A DNA stretch of 64,000 nt from Cellulomonas sp. Leaf334. Its GTDB lineage: Bacteria; Actinomycetota; Actinomycetes; Actinomycetales; Cellulomonadaceae. The notes beneath the pieces are model-generated. The model saw only the letters and a program-made list of their open reading frames with translations. It searched no databases and was not told the origin of the DNA. A program made the position numbers and the translations under genes. The DNA lies in NCBI RefSeq assembly GCF_001424195.1, contig NZ_LMOO01000006.1:284871-348870 (forward strand), read 5' to 3'. This document shows, in pieces, positions 8,035-16,770 of this stretch (position 1 is the first letter of the stretch; each line of letters begins with the position of its first letter).

Positions 8035-8235
8035 ATGGCCCAGGACGACGACAAGGCGACCACGGAGGCGGCGGTGAGCGACGACACGAAGGCGAAGTTC
8101 CGCGAGGCGCTCGAGCGCAAGAAGTCGAACCAGCACCGCACCGCGGACGGCACCACCAACACCGGTCAGGTGCACGGTTCGGAGACCGCCGGTCCGTCGC
8201 AGCGTCGCTTCCAGCGCAAGTCCGGCTCCGCCTGA
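8035..8235 (+). CDS. Small DUF5302-type protein
   Basis: A 66-residue, strongly hydrophilic protein (MAQDDDKATTEAAV, then KFREALERKK, ending RRFQRKSGSA) with no predicted membrane segment or fold; the second half is Gly/Thr/Ser-rich and looks disordered. It resembles the short actinobacterial DUF5302 proteins, of unknown function. A good site, GAAGGAG, precedes ATG 8035, and a perfect terminator follows, so the gene is probably transcribed alone and well expressed. Confidence 0.75.
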   Translation: MAQDDDKATTEAAVSDDTKAKFREALERKKSNQHRTADGTTNTGQVHGSETAGPSQRRFQRKSGSA

Positions 8236-8245
8236 GCCCGCACGA

Positions 8246-8283
8246 CTGAGGGCCCCGACCAGGGTGCTGGTCGGGGCCCTCAG
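8246..8283. terminator. Perfect 16-pair terminator hairpin
   Basis: CTGAGGGCCCCGACCA pairs without mismatch with TGGTCGGGGCCCTCAG around the 6-base loop GGGTGC. It lies between the convergent ends of the DUF5302 gene and serA, so it can act in both directions. Confidence 0.85.
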
Positions 8284-8290
8284 CGGTGCG

Positions 8291-9490
8291 TCAGGAGAGC
8301 AGGCGCAGGCGCACGGACTCGGGGCGGTTCGAGAGCGCCTCGACGACCGCGGGGTCGACGCGTGCGCCGGCGTCCGTGACCACGTAGCCGAGCTCGCCAC
8401 GGGTCGCCAGGAGCTGACCCTCGATGTTCACGCCGTGCTCGGCGAGCGTCGCGTTGACCGCAGCCAGCACCCCGGGCACGTTGCGGTGCAGGTAGGCGAG
8501 GCGGTGCACGCCGGGCTGCTGCTCGAGCGCGAGGTTCGGCAGGTTGACGCTCAGGGTCGTGGACCCGGTCGCCAGGTAGTCACGCACCTTGTTCGACACG
8601 AACTGGCCGATGGCCTCCTGCGCCTCCTCCGTGGACCCGCCGGTGTGCGGCGTGAGGATCACGTTGGCCAGGCCGCGCAGCTCGGACTCGAACGGGTCGC
8701 CCTTGCGCTTCGGCTCGACGGGGAACACGTCGACGGCCGCCCCGGCCACGTGCCCGGCGACGATCGCGTCCCGCAGGGCGGCGTAGTCGACGACGAACCC
8801 GCGCGAGAGGTTGAGGAACACGGCGCCCGGGCGCATCCGAGCGAACTGCTTCGCCCCGAAGAGCCCGGCGTTCCCGCTGCGGCCGTCGACGTGCAGCGTG
8901 ACGATGTCGGCCGTCTCCAGCAGCTCGTCGAGCGTGCTCATGCGGCGGGCGTTGCCGAGGGCCAGCTTCTCGGCGGTGTCGTAGAACACGACCGACATGC
9001 CGAGGTTCTCCGCCAGCACGGAGAGCTGGGTCCCGATGTTGCCGTAGCCGATGATGCCGAGCGTGCGGCCGCGGATCTCGTGCGCACCCGTCGCCGACTT
9101 GTTCCAGATGCCGTCGTGCATGGCCCGGTCGAGCTCGGTCTGACGGCGCGTCAGCGAGATGATGTCCGCGATCGCGATCTCCACCACCGAGCGCGTGTTG
9201 GAGAACGGCGCGTTGAACGTCGCGACGCCGCGCGCCGCCGCCTCGGCGAGGTCGATCTGGTTGGTGCCGATGCAGTAGGCCCCGATCGCCACGAGGGACG
9301 GGGACGCCGCGAGCACCTCCGCGGTGACGTGCGTCTTGGAGCGGATCCCCAGCAGGTGCACGCCGTCGAGCGCCTCGACGAGCTCGGTCTCGTCGAGCGC
9401 CCCGGTGCGGGTCGTCACGTCGAAGCCGGCCGTCTCGAGGATCGAGCGAGCCTGGGGGTGGAGGTTCTCGAGCAGCAGGGCCTTCAGCAC
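8291..9490 (-). CDS. serA: D-3-phosphoglycerate dehydrogenase
   Basis: SerA oxidises 3-phosphoglycerate with NAD+, the first step of serine synthesis. The 399-residue protein has the 2-hydroxyacid dehydrogenase fold: GRTLGIIGYGNIGTQLSVLA is the nucleotide-binding loop, NLSRG and the ILTPHTGGST segment carry active-site Arg and His, and the early CIGTNQIDLAEA segment is typical. A C-terminal ACT domain (VPGVLAAVNATLAEHGVNIE) would give serine feedback. Length matches the E. coli-like short form, not the mycobacterial long form. GTG 9490 gives the family N-terminus MLKALLLENLH. Confidence 0.94.
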   Translation of the reverse strand: MLKALLLENLHPQARSILETAGFDVTTRTGALDETELVEALDGVHLLGIRSKTHVTAEVLAASPSLVAIGAYCIGTNQIDLAEAAARGVATFNAPFSNTRSVVEIAIADIISLTRRQTELDRAMHDGIWNKSATGAHEIRGRTLGIIGYGNIGTQLSVLAENLGMSVVFYDTAEKLALGNARRMSTLDELLETADIVTLHVDGRSGNAGLFGAKQFARMRPGAVFLNLSRGFVVDYAALRDAIVAGHVAGAAVDVFPVEPKRKGDPFESELRGLANVILTPHTGGSTEEAQEAIGQFVSNKVRDYLATGSTTLSVNLPNLALEQQPGVHRLAYLHRNVPGVLAAVNATLAEHGVNIEGQLLATRGELGYVVTDAGARVDPAVVEALSNRPESVRLRLLS

Positions 9491-9563
9491 GCCCCTATGG
9501 TGCGCCCCCGGGACCCCCAGGCCTACAGCGGTCCGGCCCTCGGACACGCGCGGGACCTGCTGC

Positions 9564-11837
9564 TCAGCGCCACCCTGCCGGCAGCGGGCGCTCGTGGAGG
9601 ACGTGGAGTGCACGGGTGGGCCGGGTCATGGCGACGTACAGGTCACCGGCGCTGGCCTCGATCACCTCGGCCGGCTCGACCAGCACGACGACGTCGAACT
9701 CCAGGCCCTTGGCCTCGCGCGGGCTGAGCACCACGAGCGGGGCGTCGAGGTCGGCCGCGCTCGAGCCGGTGCCGAGCGCGGGGCGCAGCCCGGCCTCCCG
9801 CAGGGCGGTGCCGATCGCGTCGAGGCGCGCGTCCACGGCGATCACCGCGATCCGCCCGGCACCTGTGGCATCGGTGACCTCGGCGACGAGCTTTCCGGTC
9901 GTCTCGGCGACCGCCGCGGGGAAGTCCTGGACCTGTGTCACCACCAGCGAGTCGTCCACCTCGCGCGCCGAGGTCAGCGGGCTCACGGGCAGGTGCGCCG
10001 CGACGGCCACCCGCCGGGCCGTGTCGGCGACCTCGGCCGGGGTCCGGTAGTTCACGGTCAGCTCGTTGAGCCGCCACGACGACCGCAGCACGGGGTCCAG
10101 CTGGGCCGCCCAGCTGCGCGCCCCGGCGGTCGCGGTGGTCTGGGCGACGTCGCCGACGATCGTCAGCGACCTCGTCGGCACGCGCCGCAGCAAGGACCGC
10201 CATGCCATGGCCGAGAGCTCCTGCGCCTCGTCCACCACCACGTGGCCGTAGGTCCACGACCGGTCGGCCGCGGCCCGCTCGGCCGTCGTCAGGGTCGGCC
10301 CGGTCGTCGCGAACCGGTCCGCGAGCATCTCCGCGGAGACCATCCCGCCGCTGCCCGTCGACTCGAGCACCTGCCGGGCGTACGCCAGCTCGGAGGCGCG
10401 CCGCTCGGTCGCGGCGCGCGCCTCGGCCCGGGCGGCCTGGTCGTCCTCCCCGAGCAGCTCGGCCGCCTCGTCGAGGATCGGGACGTCCGCGGGCGTCCAG
10501 GGTGCGTCCGGCTCCCGGACCAGCATCGCCCGCTGCTGCGGGCTGAGCTGCGGTGCCGCGGACGCGAGCCGGTGCGGCTTGGACCAGAGGTCGGAGACGA
10601 GCTTCTGGGGTGTGATCGGCATCCAAGCCAGGTTGAGCGCGACCCGGATCTCCCGCGTCGTGCGCAGCTCCTCGATGATCTCGCTGCGCTCGTCGGCGGG
10701 GACCTCCTGGCCGAGCTGCTGCACGTACTGCTCGGCCAACCTGCTCAGCATGTCCCGGACGAACGAGACACGGGCCTGGTTGTGCGGCTTGTGGTTGCGC
10801 CGGGCGCGGGCCATCGCCGACGCGACGTCGTTCGGCCGGATGACGAGGTCGTGGCCGTCGACGCGCACGTGGACCGGCTGCGCAGGGATCCGCTCGCGGT
10901 CGCGCACGGCACGCGCGATCACGCTGCCCCACAGGGCGCGGCCCTTGAGCTCCGCGACGGCCTCGTCCTCCGTGGCCGTCGCCTGGATGCCGGGGTACAG
11001 CTCCGCGACGGTCGTGGTGACCACGCCCGTCTCGCCCAGGGACGGCAGCACCTGGTCGATGTAGCGCAGGAACGTACGGCTCGGGCCCACCAGCAGGACG
11101 CCCGAGCGTTCCAGGAGGCGGCGGTGCGCGTAGAGCAGGAACGCCGCGCGGTGCAGGGCCACGGCCGTCTTGCCGGTACCCGGGCCGCCCTGGACGACGA
11201 GCGCGCCGCCGAGCTCCGAGCGGATGATCGCGTCCTGCTCGCCCTGGATCGTCGCGACGATGTCGCCCATCCGGCCGGTGCGGCCCGCGGCCAGCCCGGC
11301 CAGGAGCGCGCCCTCGCCGGACAGCCCGCTCAGGCGCTCTCCCGCGTCCCCGGTCAGCAGGTCGAGGTCGAGCACCTCGTCCTCCACGCTCGTCACCGTC
11401 CGTCCGCGGGTGACCACGTGCCGGCGACGCACGACGCCGTCGGGGTGCGCCGCGGTGGCCCGGTAGAACGCCTGCGCCGCGGGTGCGCGCCAGTCGGTGA
11501 GCAGCTGGGTCTGCTCGGTGTCCGTGAGGCCGAGACGGCCGATGTAGCGGCGGCTGTCGTCGTCCAGGTCGAGCCGTCCGAAGACGAGACGCTCCTCGAC
11601 GGCCTCGAGCTGCGCGATCCGGTCCTCGTAGAGGGTCGCGAACGCGTCCCGCTCGCTGCGGTTCTGGGGCGAGCCCGACGGGCCCTCCCGCCGGACGTCC
11701 GCCAGACGCGCCCGCGTCTGTGCGCGCAGGTCGTCGAGCCGGCCGTACAGCTGGTCGACGACGCCCTGCTCGACGGCCAGCTCGTTGTCCATGCCTGCCA
11801 CCTGGGCGATCTCCGTTCCGCCGGGGACACCGGCCAC
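9564..11837 (-). CDS. helR: HelD/HelR-type RNA polymerase-associated ATPase (UvrD-like helicase)
   Basis: The 757-residue protein has an N-terminal coiled-coil arm (about 15-90, ELAVEQGVVDQLYGRLDDLR), a Walker A GGPGTGKTAVAL near 230, a Walker B VVDEAQELS and a late helicase motif with YVAMTRPTRALHVLH. HelD proteins remove stalled RNA polymerase from DNA; the actinobacterial HelR subgroup also displaces rifamycins. The sequence fits this group rather than UvrD or Rep, which lack the N-terminal arm. GTG 11837 has GGAGG at ideal spacing. A TAAT-type -10 (11894-11899) is upstream. I saw no clear rifamycin-associated element. Confidence 0.85.
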   Translation of the reverse strand: MAGVPGGTEIAQVAGMDNELAVEQGVVDQLYGRLDDLRAQTRARLADVRREGPSGSPQNRSERDAFATLYEDRIAQLEAVEERLVFGRLDLDDDSRRYIGRLGLTDTEQTQLLTDWRAPAAQAFYRATAAHPDGVVRRRHVVTRGRTVTSVEDEVLDLDLLTGDAGERLSGLSGEGALLAGLAAGRTGRMGDIVATIQGEQDAIIRSELGGALVVQGGPGTGKTAVALHRAAFLLYAHRRLLERSGVLLVGPSRTFLRYIDQVLPSLGETGVVTTTVAELYPGIQATATEDEAVAELKGRALWGSVIARAVRDRERIPAQPVHVRVDGHDLVIRPNDVASAMARARRNHKPHNQARVSFVRDMLSRLAEQYVQQLGQEVPADERSEIIEELRTTREIRVALNLAWMPITPQKLVSDLWSKPHRLASAAPQLSPQQRAMLVREPDAPWTPADVPILDEAAELLGEDDQAARAEARAATERRASELAYARQVLESTGSGGMVSAEMLADRFATTGPTLTTAERAAADRSWTYGHVVVDEAQELSAMAWRSLLRRVPTRSLTIVGDVAQTTATAGARSWAAQLDPVLRSSWRLNELTVNYRTPAEVADTARRVAVAAHLPVSPLTSAREVDDSLVVTQVQDFPAAVAETTGKLVAEVTDATGAGRIAVIAVDARLDAIGTALREAGLRPALGTGSSAADLDAPLVVLSPREAKGLEFDVVVLVEPAEVIEASAGDLYVAMTRPTRALHVLHERPLPAGWR

Positions 11838-12045
11838 GCGTACCTCCGCCCGGCGTGCGTCGAGGGACGGCGCGACGCTCGGAGCGGCCGTCCATTATCC
11901 GACCTCCGCGGCCCCGTCGCACGCAGCCGACCGGGTGGGCCCTCCCGCCGACCGGGTGAGATGGCGCGCGACAGCGGTTTGCGACCCCTACGATTCGGGT
12001 GTCCTGTCAGGAAGCGGCAGGTGAACCGTCGGGAGGAGAGGCCCG
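11838..12045. other. Divergent promoter region between helR and the signalling operon
   Basis: It holds the leftward GATAAT-like box (minus strand 11899-11894) for helR and a rightward TACGAT candidate near 11988-11993 before the receiver-phosphatase gene, whose ribosome binding site GGGAGGAGAGG is at about 12031-12041. No gene is seen in it. Confidence 0.35.
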
Positions 12046-13227
12046 TTGAGCGACGCACGCACCGCCCCCGACGACATCCGCCGCGGCACGGTGACGAACT
12101 CCGCACCTGTCCGGCTGCTGCTCGTCGAGGACGACGAGGGCGACGCCATCCTCGTCCGTGAGCACCTCGCGGACGCGGGCCTCGATGTCGACCTGCTCTG
12201 GGTCCGCACGCTCGACGAAGCCATCGACCGGCTCCACGTCGACCTCGTCCTGCTGGACCTCGGGCTGCCCGACGCGATGGGCATCGCCGCGCTCGAGCGC
12301 CTGCTGGCCGCCGACGCACCCGCCGTCGTCGTGCTCACCGGCCTGGCCGGCACCGACATCGGGCTCGCGGCCGTCGCCGCGGGAGCCCAGGACTACCTGG
12401 TCAAGGGAGAGGTCGACGGCGAGACGCTCGGTCGCTCCGTGCGCTACGCCATCCAACGTCGCCGTCTCGAGGACACCGACCGCGCCCTCTACCGCAGCCT
12501 CGTGCGCGCCGAGGAGGTCAACCGGCTCGAGCGCGCCCTGCTGCCGACGCCCTCGGTCGTCGACCAGCAGCTCGAGGTGCGCGTCGGGTACCGCGCAGGC
12601 CGTGACGGCGTGCTCGGCGGCGACTTCTACGACGTCGTCGAGCGGCCCGACGGCTCGGTCCTCGCGCTCGTGGGCGACGTCTGCGGGCACGGGCCCGACG
12701 AGGCGGCGCTCGGGGCGACGCTGCGCACCGCGTGGCGGACGCTGGTGCTCGCCGAGGTGCCGACGGTCGACCTCTTCGGCCTGCTCGAACGCGTCCTGAT
12801 CTCGGAGCGCGCCCGGCCCGAGATCTTCACGACCGTCTCGATGCTCGACGTCACCGCGGACCGGAGCTCGGTCGACCTCTACCTCGCCGGCCATCCCGTG
12901 CCGCTGCTCCTCGGCGAGCCGTCGGCGCTCCTGCCTACCCACGGGCGAGGCCGCGCCCTCGGTATCCCCGTCCCCGGGGGCTGGGCGCCCGTGCGGCTCG
13001 AGCTCGAACCCTCCTGGCGCATCCTGCTGTACACCGACGGCGTCCTCGAGGCGACCATCGGCGGCGGGTCCGACCGCCTGGGCAAGACCGGCCTCCTGCG
13101 CATCGTCGACGGAGCGGTCGCGGCCCAGGGCGACCTCGTCGAGCGCGTCCTGCACGACGTCCGCGAGCTCCACGGCGGCGACCTGGTCGACGACGCCGCC
13201 GTCGTCGTCCTCGGGTGGCGCGCGTGA
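12046..13227 (+). CDS. Response regulator with PP2C (RsbU/SpoIIE-type) phosphatase output
   Basis: A 393-residue two-domain signalling protein. The receiver domain (about 20-140) has the acidic pocket VEDDEGD, phospho-acceptor Asp71 (VLLDLGLPD) and Lys in YLVKGEV. After a linker helix, a PPM-type phosphatase domain (about 185-393) has the metal motifs [14 protein letters not shown] and the late DDAAVVVL. Such proteins dephosphorylate an anti-sigma antagonist when the receiver is phosphorylated; the target is not in the window. The start is TTG 12046, supported by GGGAGGAGAGG. It overlaps the downstream kinase gene by GTGA and forms one operon with it. Confidence 0.92.
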   Translation: MSDARTAPDDIRRGTVTNSAPVRLLLVEDDEGDAILVREHLADAGLDVDLLWVRTLDEAIDRLHVDLVLLDLGLPDAMGIAALERLLAADAPAVVVLTGLAGTDIGLAAVAAGAQDYLVKGEVDGETLGRSVRYAIQRRRLEDTDRALYRSLVRAEEVNRLERALLPTPSVVDQQLEVRVGYRAGRDGVLGGDFYDVVERPDGSVLALVGDVCGHGPDEAALGATLRTAWRTLVLAEVPTVDLFGLLERVLISERARPEIFTTVSMLDVTADRSSVDLYLAGHPVPLLLGEPSALLPTHGRGRALGIPVPGGWAPVRLELEPSWRILLYTDGVLEATIGGGSDRLGKTGLLRIVDGAVAAQGDLVERVLHDVRELHGGDLVDDAAVVVLGWRA

Positions 13228-14795
13228 CCGCAGCCCCGACGCCCGCGCGGCGTTCCTCGACGCTGCGCCGTCGGCTGCGGACCGTGATCATCGCGTCCGG
13301 CGTCGCCCTCCTGGTCGTCGTCCTCGGCACGGTGCTGGTCCTCGTCCGGCTGGTGGACCTCCAGGAGGCGGTCACCGAGAGGTACTTCAGCGCGATCACG
13401 GAGGCCGACGGTGCGTTCATCCAGCTCGTCGACGCCGAGACCGCGGTGCGCGGGTTCGCCCTGACCGGGGACCCCGTCACGCTCGAGCCGTACGAACGGT
13501 CCGCGGCCGACGACCTCTCGTTCCGCACGCTCGCCGCGCGCGAGGCGGAGGGCGGCGACGAGGAGCTGACGGCGGCGGCGCAGGCGGCCGCGGACGCCGG
13601 CCGGCGGTGGAACGAGGAGTTCGCCATCCCGGTCATGGAGGAGGTCCGCACGGGCGGCGTCGGGGCGATCACGACGGAGGAGATCGAGCAGGGCCGGGTG
13701 CTCTTCGACGAGGCGCGCGCGGCAGCGGAGGACTACATCGAGCTCCTGCGCGAACGGCGCGCCGACGCGGTCGGCGAGCTCGGGGTGTGGACGTACGTGG
13801 CCGCCGGGACCGTGGTGCTGCTCGTCCTCGCGGCGGTCGCGCTGGGCATCGCCCTGTGGGTCACGCTCCGGCGCTGGATCCTCGAGCCGCTCGACTCGCT
13901 CGCCGCCGACGCGCGCGCGGTCTCGTCGGGCGACCTGCGGCATCCCGTCGCGTCGGTCGGCCCGGGCGAGATCGCCTCGCTCGCGGACGACGTCGAGCGG
14001 ATGCGCGTCGCGCTCGTCGACCAGGTGCAGGTGCTGGAGTCGTCGCGCGCGGAGATCGCCCTGGCCCACGAGCTGCTCACCGAGCAGGCCGAGGAGCTGC
14101 GCCGGTCCAACCGCGACCTGGAGCAGTTCGCGTACGTCGCGTCGCACGACCTGCAGGAGCCGCTGCGCAAGATCGCGAGCTTCACGCAGCTCCTGCAGAA
14201 GCGCTACGGCGGGCAGATGGACGAGCGCGCCGACCAGTACATCGCCTTCGCGGTCGACGGCGCCAAGCGCATGCAGCAGCTCATCCAGGACCTCCTCGGC
14301 TTCTCCCGCGTGGGACGGGTGGGCGGCGAGGTCAGCGACGTCGACCTTGCGGACGCTCTTGCGACGGCCCTGGACAACCTCAGCGAGTCCGTCGCGGAGT
14401 CCGGGGCGGTCGTCACGCACGACGAGCTGCCGACGGTGCGCGGCGAGCGCCCGCTGCTGGTCCAGCTCTTCCAGAACCTGGTCGGGAACGCGATCAAGTT
14501 CCGCGACCCGTCACGGCCCCCGACCGTGCACCTCAGCGGGCGTCGCGTGGCAGACTCCTGGGAGCTCGAGTGTCGAGACAACGGCATCGGCATCGACCAG
14601 CAGTACGCGGAACGGGTGTTCGTCATCTTCCAGCGACTGCACGCCAAGGACATCTACGAGGGCACCGGCATCGGGCTCTCGTTGTGCAAGAAGATCGTCG
14701 AGTTCCACGGCGGTCGCATCTGGATCGAGCAGCCCGACGGCGAGGGCACCAGCATCCACTGGACCCTCCCCGCTGCCGACGACCACACCCCCTGA
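13224..14795 (+). CDS. CHASE3-HAMP sensor histidine kinase
   Basis: A 523-residue membrane kinase. One membrane helix (about 20-43) and a second (about 191-215) flank an extracytoplasmic CHASE3 domain with its typical [17 protein letters not shown] follows, then a coiled coil and a HisKA domain with phospho-His308 in [15 protein letters not shown], the signature of the phytochrome/Cph1-like HisKA group. The ATPase domain shows N ([11 protein letters not shown]), G1 (CRDNGIGID) and G2 ([14 protein letters not shown]). Signals sensed by CHASE3 are unknown. GTGA overlap with the upstream phosphatase and a receiver gene 14 bases downstream make a three-gene phosphorelay operon. Confidence 0.93.
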   Translation: MTAAPTPARRSSTLRRRLRTVIIASGVALLVVVLGTVLVLVRLVDLQEAVTERYFSAITEADGAFIQLVDAETAVRGFALTGDPVTLEPYERSAADDLSFRTLAAREAEGGDEELTAAAQAAADAGRRWNEEFAIPVMEEVRTGGVGAITTEEIEQGRVLFDEARAAAEDYIELLRERRADAVGELGVWTYVAAGTVVLLVLAAVALGIALWVTLRRWILEPLDSLAADARAVSSGDLRHPVASVGPGEIASLADDVERMRVALVDQVQVLESSRAEIALAHELLTEQAEELRRSNRDLEQFAYVASHDLQEPLRKIASFTQLLQKRYGGQMDERADQYIAFAVDGAKRMQQLIQDLLGFSRVGRVGGEVSDVDLADALATALDNLSESVAESGAVVTHDELPTVRGERPLLVQLFQNLVGNAIKFRDPSRPPTVHLSGRRVADSWELECRDNGIGIDQQYAERVFVIFQRLHAKDIYEGTGIGLSLCKKIVEFHGGRIWIEQPDGEGTSIHWTLPAADDHTP

Positions 14796-14809
14796 ACGGA
14801 GACCAGCTC

Positions 14810-15250
14810 GTGCCGAACAGCACCAAGATCATCGACGTGCTCCTTGTCGAGGACGACCCGGGCGACGTGCTCATGACGCGGGAGGCGTTCGAGGACAACA
14901 AGCTCCGGAACCGCCTCTCCGTGGTCTCGGACGGCGTGAGCGCCCTCGAGTTCCTCCGCAAGGAGGGCGAGCACGTGGACGCCCCGACGCCCGACCTGGT
15001 CCTGCTCGACCTCAACCTGCCGCGCATGGACGGCCGCGAGGTCCTGCAGGCTCTCAAGGCGGACGCCAACCTGCGGTCGATCCCGGTCGTCGTGCTGACC
15101 ACCTCGGAGGCGGAGGAGGACGTGGTCCGCAGCTACTCGCTGCACGCCAACGCCTACGTCACCAAGCCGGTCGACTTCGACCGGTTCATCGAGGTCGTCC
15201 GCCAGATCGACGAGTTCTTCGTGGAAGTGGTGCGACTTCCAGGTCGCTGA
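14810..15250 (+). CDS. Rcp1-like single-domain response regulator
   Basis: A 146-residue receiver with no output domain. The acidic pair in LLVEDDPGD, phospho-acceptor Asp67 in [13 protein letters not shown], the Thr/Ser in [12 protein letters not shown] and Lys in [12 protein letters not shown] are all present. The [12 protein letters not shown] and [13 protein letters not shown] forms are typical of regulators paired with Cph1-type kinases, matching the HDLQEP motif of the upstream kinase. GTG 14810 is preceded by GGAGACCAG. The likely role is to carry phosphate between the kinase and a further partner, perhaps the receiver-phosphatase of the same operon. Confidence 0.9.
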   Translation: MPNSTKIIDVLLVEDDPGDVLMTREAFEDNKLRNRLSVVSDGVSALEFLRKEGEHVDAPTPDLVLLDLNLPRMDGREVLQALKADANLRSIPVVVLTTSEAEEDVVRSYSLHANAYVTKPVDFDRFIEVVRQIDEFFVEVVRLPGR

Positions 15251-15314
15251 CCGGGAAGAACTCGTGGCGGGTGGGCGTTGTCCCGGTAACCCGGACGGAA
15301 GTGAGCGCACACCC

Positions 15315-16250
15315 ATGCTGAACCCGAGCGAGATCTACGACGTCGACCCCGAGGTCGCCGCCCAGGTCGAGGCGCGGACGGTGAACGGCGCCGGTCCCGT
15401 CCTCGTGCACGCGGTGCGCGGGTTCGTGGACGCGGGCAACGCCGGCCAGCTGGCCGCCGAGCACCTGGTCGACGAGTTGCCGACGACGCGCCTGGCGACC
15501 TTCGACGTCGACCAGCTGCTGGACTACCGGTCGCGACGACCCGTGATGACGTTCGACCAGACGACGTGGGCGTCGTACGCCGAGCCCGAGCTCGTCGTCG
15601 ACCTGGTGCAGGACGCCGCGGGAGTTCCGTTCCTGCTCCTGCACGGCGTCGAGCCCGACGTGCAGTGGGAGCGGTACGTGGCCGCGGTCCGGCAGATCGT
15701 GGAGCGGTTCGACGTGCCGCTCACGGTCGGCCTGCACGGCATCCCCATGGGCATCCCGCACACGCGCCCGTTGTCGGTCACGGCGCACGCCACCCGGCCC
15801 GAGCTCGTCGCCGACCACACGTCGTGGTTCGGCACCGTCCAGGTCCCCGCCAGCGCGAGCGCGCTGCTCGAGCTGCGCCTGGGCCAGTCGGGCCACGACG
15901 CCGTCGGGTTCGCCGTGCACGTCCCGCACTACCTCGCGCAGTCGGCCTTCCCTCAGGCGAGCCAGGCGGCGCTGTCCAACGTCGAGCGCGCGACGGGTCT
16001 CGACCTGCAGGTCGCGGCGCTGACCGCGGCGGCGGACGAGGCGATGCAGGAGATCGACCGGCAGGTGACGGGTTCGGAGGACGTCGCGGCCGTCGTGCAC
16101 GCGCTCGAGGAGCAGTACGACTCGTTCACCCGCAACATCGGGCGCACGAGCCTGCTCGCGGGTTCGACCGAGCTGCCGACCGCCGACGAGCTGGGAGCCG
16201 AGTTCGAGCGGTTCCTGGCGCAGCAGGGCGACGACAGCGGTCCCGCCTGA
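15315..16250 (+). CDS. PAC2-family (proteasome assembly chaperone-like) protein
   Basis: A 311-residue cytoplasmic protein with the PAC2/DUF75 pattern: LVHAVRGFVDAGNAGQLAAE near the start, a middle YAEPELVVDLVQDAAG, the conserved GLHGIPMGIPHTRPLSVTAH and a helical C-terminal third ending in a charged tail. PAC2 proteins resemble the eukaryotic proteasome assembly factor; the bacterial role is unproven. GGAAGTGAG precedes ATG 15315. It is 64 bases after the receiver gene and may be read from the same transcript, though its job seems unrelated. Confidence 0.85.
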   Translation: MLNPSEIYDVDPEVAAQVEARTVNGAGPVLVHAVRGFVDAGNAGQLAAEHLVDELPTTRLATFDVDQLLDYRSRRPVMTFDQTTWASYAEPELVVDLVQDAAGVPFLLLHGVEPDVQWERYVAAVRQIVERFDVPLTVGLHGIPMGIPHTRPLSVTAHATRPELVADHTSWFGTVQVPASASALLELRLGQSGHDAVGFAVHVPHYLAQSAFPQASQAALSNVERATGLDLQVAALTAAADEAMQEIDRQVTGSEDVAAVVHALEEQYDSFTRNIGRTSLLAGSTELPTADELGAEFERFLAQQGDDSGPA

Positions 16251-16522
16251 GACCGGACCTTTACCGGATCGTTGTCAAACCGTGTGAGCCGGAAGGGCGA
16301 AAGCGTGGCGCGGGTCACGTGCCCGATGGAAGGATGCACACGTTGCAGTGACGTACTCGCTTGACCGGCTCGCTCGACAGGCGCCGTCAGCCGGGCCACG
16401 GCCCGGGGGTCGGTACCGACCAGTCGTCCTCGGCTGGGCCACCCGGTGCAGGACGTGAGGCATTGCGGCACGGCGTAGGCAGAAGGTCCGCGCCGTCACC
16501 GGTGGGACAGAAGGAAACGAAC
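16251..16522 (+). promoter_or_regulatory. Upstream region of the cold shock gene with two perfect palindromes
   Basis: CCGGGCC-AC-GGCCCGG (16391-16406) and GGTCGGTACCGACC (16408-16421) lie side by side about 100 bases before the cold shock gene. A TAGGCA -10 candidate near 16476 would leave a short leader; an upstream start would put both palindromes in the RNA. Long structured leaders are common for cold shock genes. No reading frame in this gap looks coding. Confidence 0.35.
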
Positions 16523-16726
16523 ATGGCACAGGGTGCTGTCAAGTGGTTCAACGCTGAGAAGGGCTTCGGGTTCATCGCCCAGGACGGCGGCGGTGCCGAC
16601 GTCTTCGTCCACTACTCCGCGATCGACTCCTCGGGCTACCGCAGCCTCGACGAGGGCCAGCGCGTCGAGTTCGAGATCACGCAGGGCGCCAAGGGGCCGC
16701 AGGCCGAGAGCGTCCGCCCGATCTGA
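16523..16726 (+). CDS. Cold shock protein, CspA family
   Basis: A 67-residue single OB-fold RNA chaperone. The RNP1 motif is KGFGFIAQD and RNP2 is VFVHYSAI; the start [18 protein letters not shown] and end [10 protein letters not shown] are the standard actinobacterial form. It would melt RNA structure in the cytoplasm at low temperature or during growth. AAGGAAACG precedes ATG 16523. A long gap upstream with palindromes and a strong hairpin directly downstream indicate a single-gene transcript. Confidence 0.95.
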   Translation: MAQGAVKWFNAEKGFGFIAQDGGGADVFVHYSAIDSSGYRSLDEGQRVEFEITQGAKGPQAESVRPI

Positions 16727-16736
16727 GCTGACGTCC

Positions 16737-16769
16737 GAAGGGCCGTACCCGTTCCGGGTGCGGCCCTTC
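16737..16769. terminator. Terminator between csp and the convergent gene
   Basis: GAAGGGCCGTACCCG pairs with CGGGTGCGGCCCTTC (one T-G pair) around the loop TTC, a 15-pair stem. It lies 10 bases after the csp stop and one base before the end of the convergent gene, so it can serve both strands. Confidence 0.85.
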
Positions 16770-16770
16770 G

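Noticed and set aside
11838..12045. Rifamycin-associated element upstream of helR
   Set aside because: No inverted repeat of the expected kind was seen; only a -10-like GATAAT.
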